DNA from: GCA-2746795 sp964643965 | GTDB taxonomy: Bacteria > Chloroflexota > Anaerolineae > Promineifilales > Promineifilaceae | NCBI GenBank assembly: GCA_964643965.1 | Contig: CAZXVH010000076.1 | Location: forward strand, 1-26,498 | Reading direction: 5' to 3' | DNA length: 26,498 bases | In this document: piece by piece, positions 24,481-26,498 of the stretch | How the letters are laid out: each line of letters begins with the position of its first letter | How positions within the stretch are numbered: the stretch's first letter is position 1 | Program-made: the position numbers and the translations under genes | Notes under the pieces: model-generated | Database searches by the model: none | What the model was told of the DNA's origin: nothing | Seen by the model: only the letters and a program-made list of their open reading frames with translations

Positions 24481-24810
24481 ATTACCCCGTTTGAAATGTA
24501 TTTGGTTTGTGTTTTATTGTGTGGATGCTCTGAGCATAAAGTTGTTTGGGGGGATACATTGTAAGATTAAGCATCACTCCTCTGCCTCAGATGTCGAACT
24601 ATACCTTAACAAACGGGTCTTAACAAATAACGATTTGTATCATTGCAAATCAGTAACTCTTCGTATTTTTGCAGATCATCTTCCCAGTACAAATTGTAGT
24701 GAAAACGACGAATCCTGTCAATTTGGGGTCAAAAGAGGGGTATTTGGGGGCCAGTCACACGTTACAGATGGCTACTGCGAGGCATATTGGGAACAGTTCG
24801 TTTTGCAAAA
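24481..24810. other. Upstream region of the peptide transporter operon
   Basis: About 330 bases without a supported gene. The plus-strand open frame across it overlaps the ATPase gene, is Cys/His-rich and has no ribosome-binding site. It holds the promoter and direct repeat listed below, and a 12-base palindrome GTTTTGCAAAAC at 24800-24811 next to the stop of the minus-strand remnant. Confidence 0.6.
24598..24626 (-). promoter_or_regulatory. Probable sigma-70 promoter of the peptide transporter operon, overlapping a direct repeat
   Basis: On the minus strand a -35-like TTGTTA (24621-24626) is followed by a 17-base spacer and a -10-like TATAGT (24598-24603), about 120 bases before the ATPase start. 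TTTGTTAAG occurs twice 14 bases apart, once over the -35 and once in the spacer, a possible operator. The same TTGTTA hexamer with a 17-base spacer appears in the aminotransferase promoter. Confidence 0.55.
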
Positions 24811-25011
24811 CTAAACCGGTTGCGGAATATATACGGTAAAAATGCTGCCTTCTCCGGGTTGACTGTCCACTTCTTCACAGCAAATGTCTACGCCGGCCGC
24901 ATAATATTGAGGGGTGGCCGCCTGGAGCAAGGCGTCAATTTCAGTTAATCCCATGTCTGGGAAGGTTTGCTGCAACAAGTTTTGGGCATCAAGGATGGTC
25001 ACGGTATCCAT
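24811..25011 (-). pseudogene. Chimeric remnant: cyclic-nucleotide-binding N-terminus joined to histidine-kinase C-terminus
   Basis: A 66-codon reading frame. Residues about 20-47 (LTEIDALLQAATPQYYAAG, then VDICCEE) match the opening of a cyclic-nucleotide-binding domain, where a long beta barrel should follow. Instead residues 48-66 read VDSQPGEGSIFTVYIPQPV, the typical last strand and end of a histidine-kinase ATPase domain. The middle of a large sensor kinase therefore appears to have been deleted in frame, leaving its two ends. The product cannot bind nucleotide or ATP. The family assignments come from short motifs only. Confidence 0.7.
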
Positions 25012-25126
25012 CCTGGCAGTCTAACATGGCAGGGGGAACGCCTGGGGGAATTTTTGCGGCTCCTTCACCCTGAAGATTGCCCACAGGCAGCACTCGCTTT
25101 CTTTTTATGGCTCTTTCACACTGCTA

Positions 25127-25155
25127 TTGTTAAATCCTGCCGGGCGGCGTATGAT
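25127..25155 (+). promoter_or_regulatory. Probable sigma-70 promoter of the aminotransferase gene
   Basis: TTGTTA (25127-25132), a 17-base GC-rich spacer and TATGAT (25150-25155). Transcription would begin near 25162, giving a leader of about 35 bases that contains AGGAG (25184-25188), eight bases before the ATG. Confidence 0.6.
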
Positions 25156-25196
25156 TTCTGTTTGGACTCTTTTATATCAAAATAGGAGATAAACTC

Positions 25197-26354
25197 ATGA
25201 CAACCCCAGCATTTCCGATGAATCACACTCACCAGCTGCACACAAAAACGTTAGACGTGCCACCGCGCCTGCTGCTCGGCCCTGGGCCATCTAACGCGCA
25301 TCCGCGGGTGCTGCAAGCGATTGGGATGCGCCAATTGAGCCATCTGGACCCCGCCTTTATCCACATCATGAATGAAACCCAAGAACTGCTGCGTTATGCC
25401 TGGCAAACAGACAATGAATTAACTTTAGCTATTAGTGGCACAGGCAGCGCGGCCATGGAAACGGCCGTTGCCAATGTCGTTACGCCCGGTGATGTCGTCC
25501 TGGTGGGGGTGATGGGTTATTTTGGGGAACGCCTGGTAGAAATGGCCTCGCGGCACGGCGCCGATGTGCAAACCATCGAAAAAGCGTGGGGTGACGTCTT
25601 TGAGCCGAGTGAAATTTATGCCGCCCTCGAAGAACATCGACCGGCCGTCCTCATGCTCGTTCACGCCGAAACTTCAACCGGCGCTTTGCAGCCACTCACC
25701 GACATCGGCGATATGTGCCGCGAATTTGACTGCCTGCTGCTGGTAGACGGCGTGACCAGTTTGGGCGCGGCTCCCTTGCACATTGACGCCTGGAAAATAG
25801 ACGTGGCTTACAGCTGTTCCCAAAAAGGGTTGAGCTGCCCGCCTGGGGCGTCACCGCTCACCATCGGCCCCCGGGCGGCAGAAATTATTAGTAAGCGTAA
25901 CGTCAAAACAGATACCTGGTATTTAGACCTCAATCTACTCAAGCCCTACTGGCTGGGCGAAACCCGCGCTTACCACCACACCATGAGCAGCAATATGATT
26001 TACGCCTTGCGCGAAGGATTGCGCCTGGTGGCCGAAGAGGGTCTGGCCGAACGGTGGCTGCGTCATCGGCAAATGGCTGAACTGCTCTGGGATGGTCTGG
26101 CCGAAATCGGTCTATCTTGTCACGTCACACACCCGGATCAGCGTATTCCCAGTTTAACCACCGTGCGTGTGCCAGAGGGCGTAGACGCCAAAGTCGTCGC
26201 CGGCCGTTTGCTGCATGAATACAATATTGAAATTGCCGGCGGCTTTAGCAAGCTGGCCGGCCAGGTATGGCGCGTGGGCTTGATGGGCTATAACAGCCGC
26301 CCAGAAAATGTGCTGCTGCTGTTGGCAGCGCTGAAAGAGGTGTTACAACGGTAA
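25197..26354 (+). CDS. Class V PLP aminotransferase (alanine-glyoxylate / serine-glyoxylate type)
   Basis: A 385-residue fold-type I aminotransferase. RLLLGPGPSNAHPRVL (24-39) is the substrate-binding start typical of alanine- and serine-glyoxylate aminotransferases. SGTGSAAMETA (80-90) is the cofactor phosphate loop, LLVDGVTSLGA (181-191) carries Asp184 that pairs with the pyridine ring, and Lys210 in CSQKGLSCPPG forms the Schiff base. WRVGLMGYNS near the C-terminus carries the Arg that binds the substrate carboxylate. It probably exchanges amino groups between alanine or serine and glyoxylate; exact donors are not decidable by eye. AGGAG eight bases upstream supports the ATG at 25197. One palindrome lies in the cofactor loop region (25460-25469), read as ETAVA, right beside a functional motif. 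Confidence 0.92.
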   Translation: MTTPAFPMNHTHQLHTKTLDVPPRLLLGPGPSNAHPRVLQAIGMRQLSHLDPAFIHIMNETQELLRYAWQTDNELTLAISGTGSAAMETAVANVVTPGDVVLVGVMGYFGERLVEMASRHGADVQTIEKAWGDVFEPSEIYAALEEHRPAVLMLVHAETSTGALQPLTDIGDMCREFDCLLLVDGVTSLGAAPLHIDAWKIDVAYSCSQKGLSCPPGASPLTIGPRAAEIISKRNVKTDTWYLDLNLLKPYWLGETRAYHHTMSSNMIYALREGLRLVAEEGLAERWLRHRQMAELLWDGLAEIGLSCHVTHPDQRIPSLTTVRVPEGVDAKVVAGRLLHEYNIEIAGGFSKLAGQVWRVGLMGYNSRPENVLLLLAALKEVLQR

Positions 26355-26359
26355 TCAAT

Positions 26360-26380
26360 GGACAGTGGTCGTCACTGTCC
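26360..26380. terminator. Hairpin after the aminotransferase gene, formed with the heptad array
   Basis: GGACAGTG (26360-26367) pairs with CACTGTCC (26373-26380) around GTCGT, just after the stop at 26354. One inverted heptad faces the array, so transcripts from either side can fold here. There is no T run. Confidence 0.4.
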
Positions 26381-26449
26381 ACTGTTCACTGTCCACTGTC
26401 CACTGTCCACTGTCCACTGTTCACTGTCCACTGTCCACTGTCAACTGTA
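26373..26449. repeat. Heptad repeat CACTGTC, ten units
   Basis: Ten uninterrupted 7-base units at 26373-26442 (CACTGTC, with CACTGTT as units 2 and 7), then a degenerate AACTGTA. It lies between the aminotransferase and the convergent gene tail, and its last bases overlap that gene's stop codon. It is the same heptad, in the opposite orientation, as the array at 9379-9413. Confidence 0.95.
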
Positions 26450-26498
26450 CGCCGCCTGCCGGTCACGGCGGCGGGCCAGTTCGCTGGCGTAATGTGAG
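26441..26498 (-). CDS. 3' end of an unknown minus-strand gene, cut by the window edge
   Basis: Reading leftwards from the window edge gives SHYASELARRRDRQAAYS and then a TGA at 26441-26443. The Ala/Arg composition looks like a real helical C-terminus, and the stop coincides with the end of unique sequence at the heptad array. Only 18 codons are visible, so the family cannot be named. Confidence 0.45.
   Translation of the reverse strand, partial: SHYASELARRRDRQAAYS

Noticed and set aside
24455..24814. 119-codon plus-strand frame upstream of the transporter
   Set aside because: It overlaps the start of a confident gene on the other strand, has no ribosome-binding site, and covers the likely promoter.
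24967..25185. 72-codon plus-strand frame before the aminotransferase
   Set aside because: It starts inside the remnant gene on the other strand, runs across the predicted promoter, and has no family pattern.

Overview
The window looks like a piece of a draft (scaffolded) genome from the Chloroflexota, probably an Anaerolineae-type filamentous bacterium. This is inferred from the style of the oligopeptide-binding lipoprotein (a Val/Glu/Thr-rich repeat directly after the lipobox Cys), the acyl-CoA carboxylase gene order, moderately high GC, and many short tandem-repeat arrays between genes. No rRNA or marker gene is present to prove it. Two runs of exactly 100 N (6612-6711 and 18835-18934) are scaffold gaps. 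The second is flanked by the same 55 bases on both sides, so it is an assembly artefact inside a gene that is probably intact.

Layout. 1-120: array of 8-bp repeats. 123-2180: a biotin carboxylase paralogue with a damaged ATP/bicarbonate site, followed by its own biotin carrier protein. 2277-2672: small ribbon-helix-helix/DUF5678-like protein. 2722-4665: radical SAM protein of the TIGR03960 type with a good terminator. 4730-6074 (minus): toxin-antitoxin debris, comprising a HepT-like gene with a frameshift, its MNT nucleotidyltransferase partner, and an orphan XRE antitoxin-like gene. 6260-7716: small membrane proteins, a gap, a 23-bp repeat and a probable gene remnant. 7827-12083: a canonical acyl-CoA (propionyl-CoA-type) carboxylase operon (carboxyltransferase, biotin carboxylase, biotin carrier) ending in a CYTH phosphatase/cyclase-family gene. 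12386-13417: a free-standing GyrA C-terminal propeller. 13513-15560: L-Ala-D/L-Glu epimerase plus SH3-NlpC/P60 endopeptidase, a YkfB/YkfC-like murein-peptide recycling pair.

15661-24480 is a long minus-strand block. In transcription order it holds two oligopeptide ABC ATPases, the binding lipoprotein, two permeases, then a membrane-anchored cytochrome c and a polytopic membrane protein. A promoter is visible upstream of the first ATPase, and strong hairpins follow the binding-protein gene and the second permease gene. The murein-peptide recycling pair next to a peptide importer recalls the Bacillus ykf/dpp arrangement, although here the two are convergent. The window ends with a 66-codon chimeric gene remnant, a class V aminotransferase with a clear promoter, a heptad-repeat array and the tail of a minus-strand gene.

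The most striking feature is not a gene. The palindrome AACGGCCGTT (core ACGGCCGT) occurs 25 times, 20 of them as the full 10-mer, against a chance expectation near 0.03 for the 10-mer. It sits mostly inside genes, in whichever frame the gene uses, reading as Thr-Ala-Val, Asn-Gly-Arg or Arg-Pro-Phe. It resembles the HIP1 palindrome of cyanobacteria in behaviour but not in sequence.
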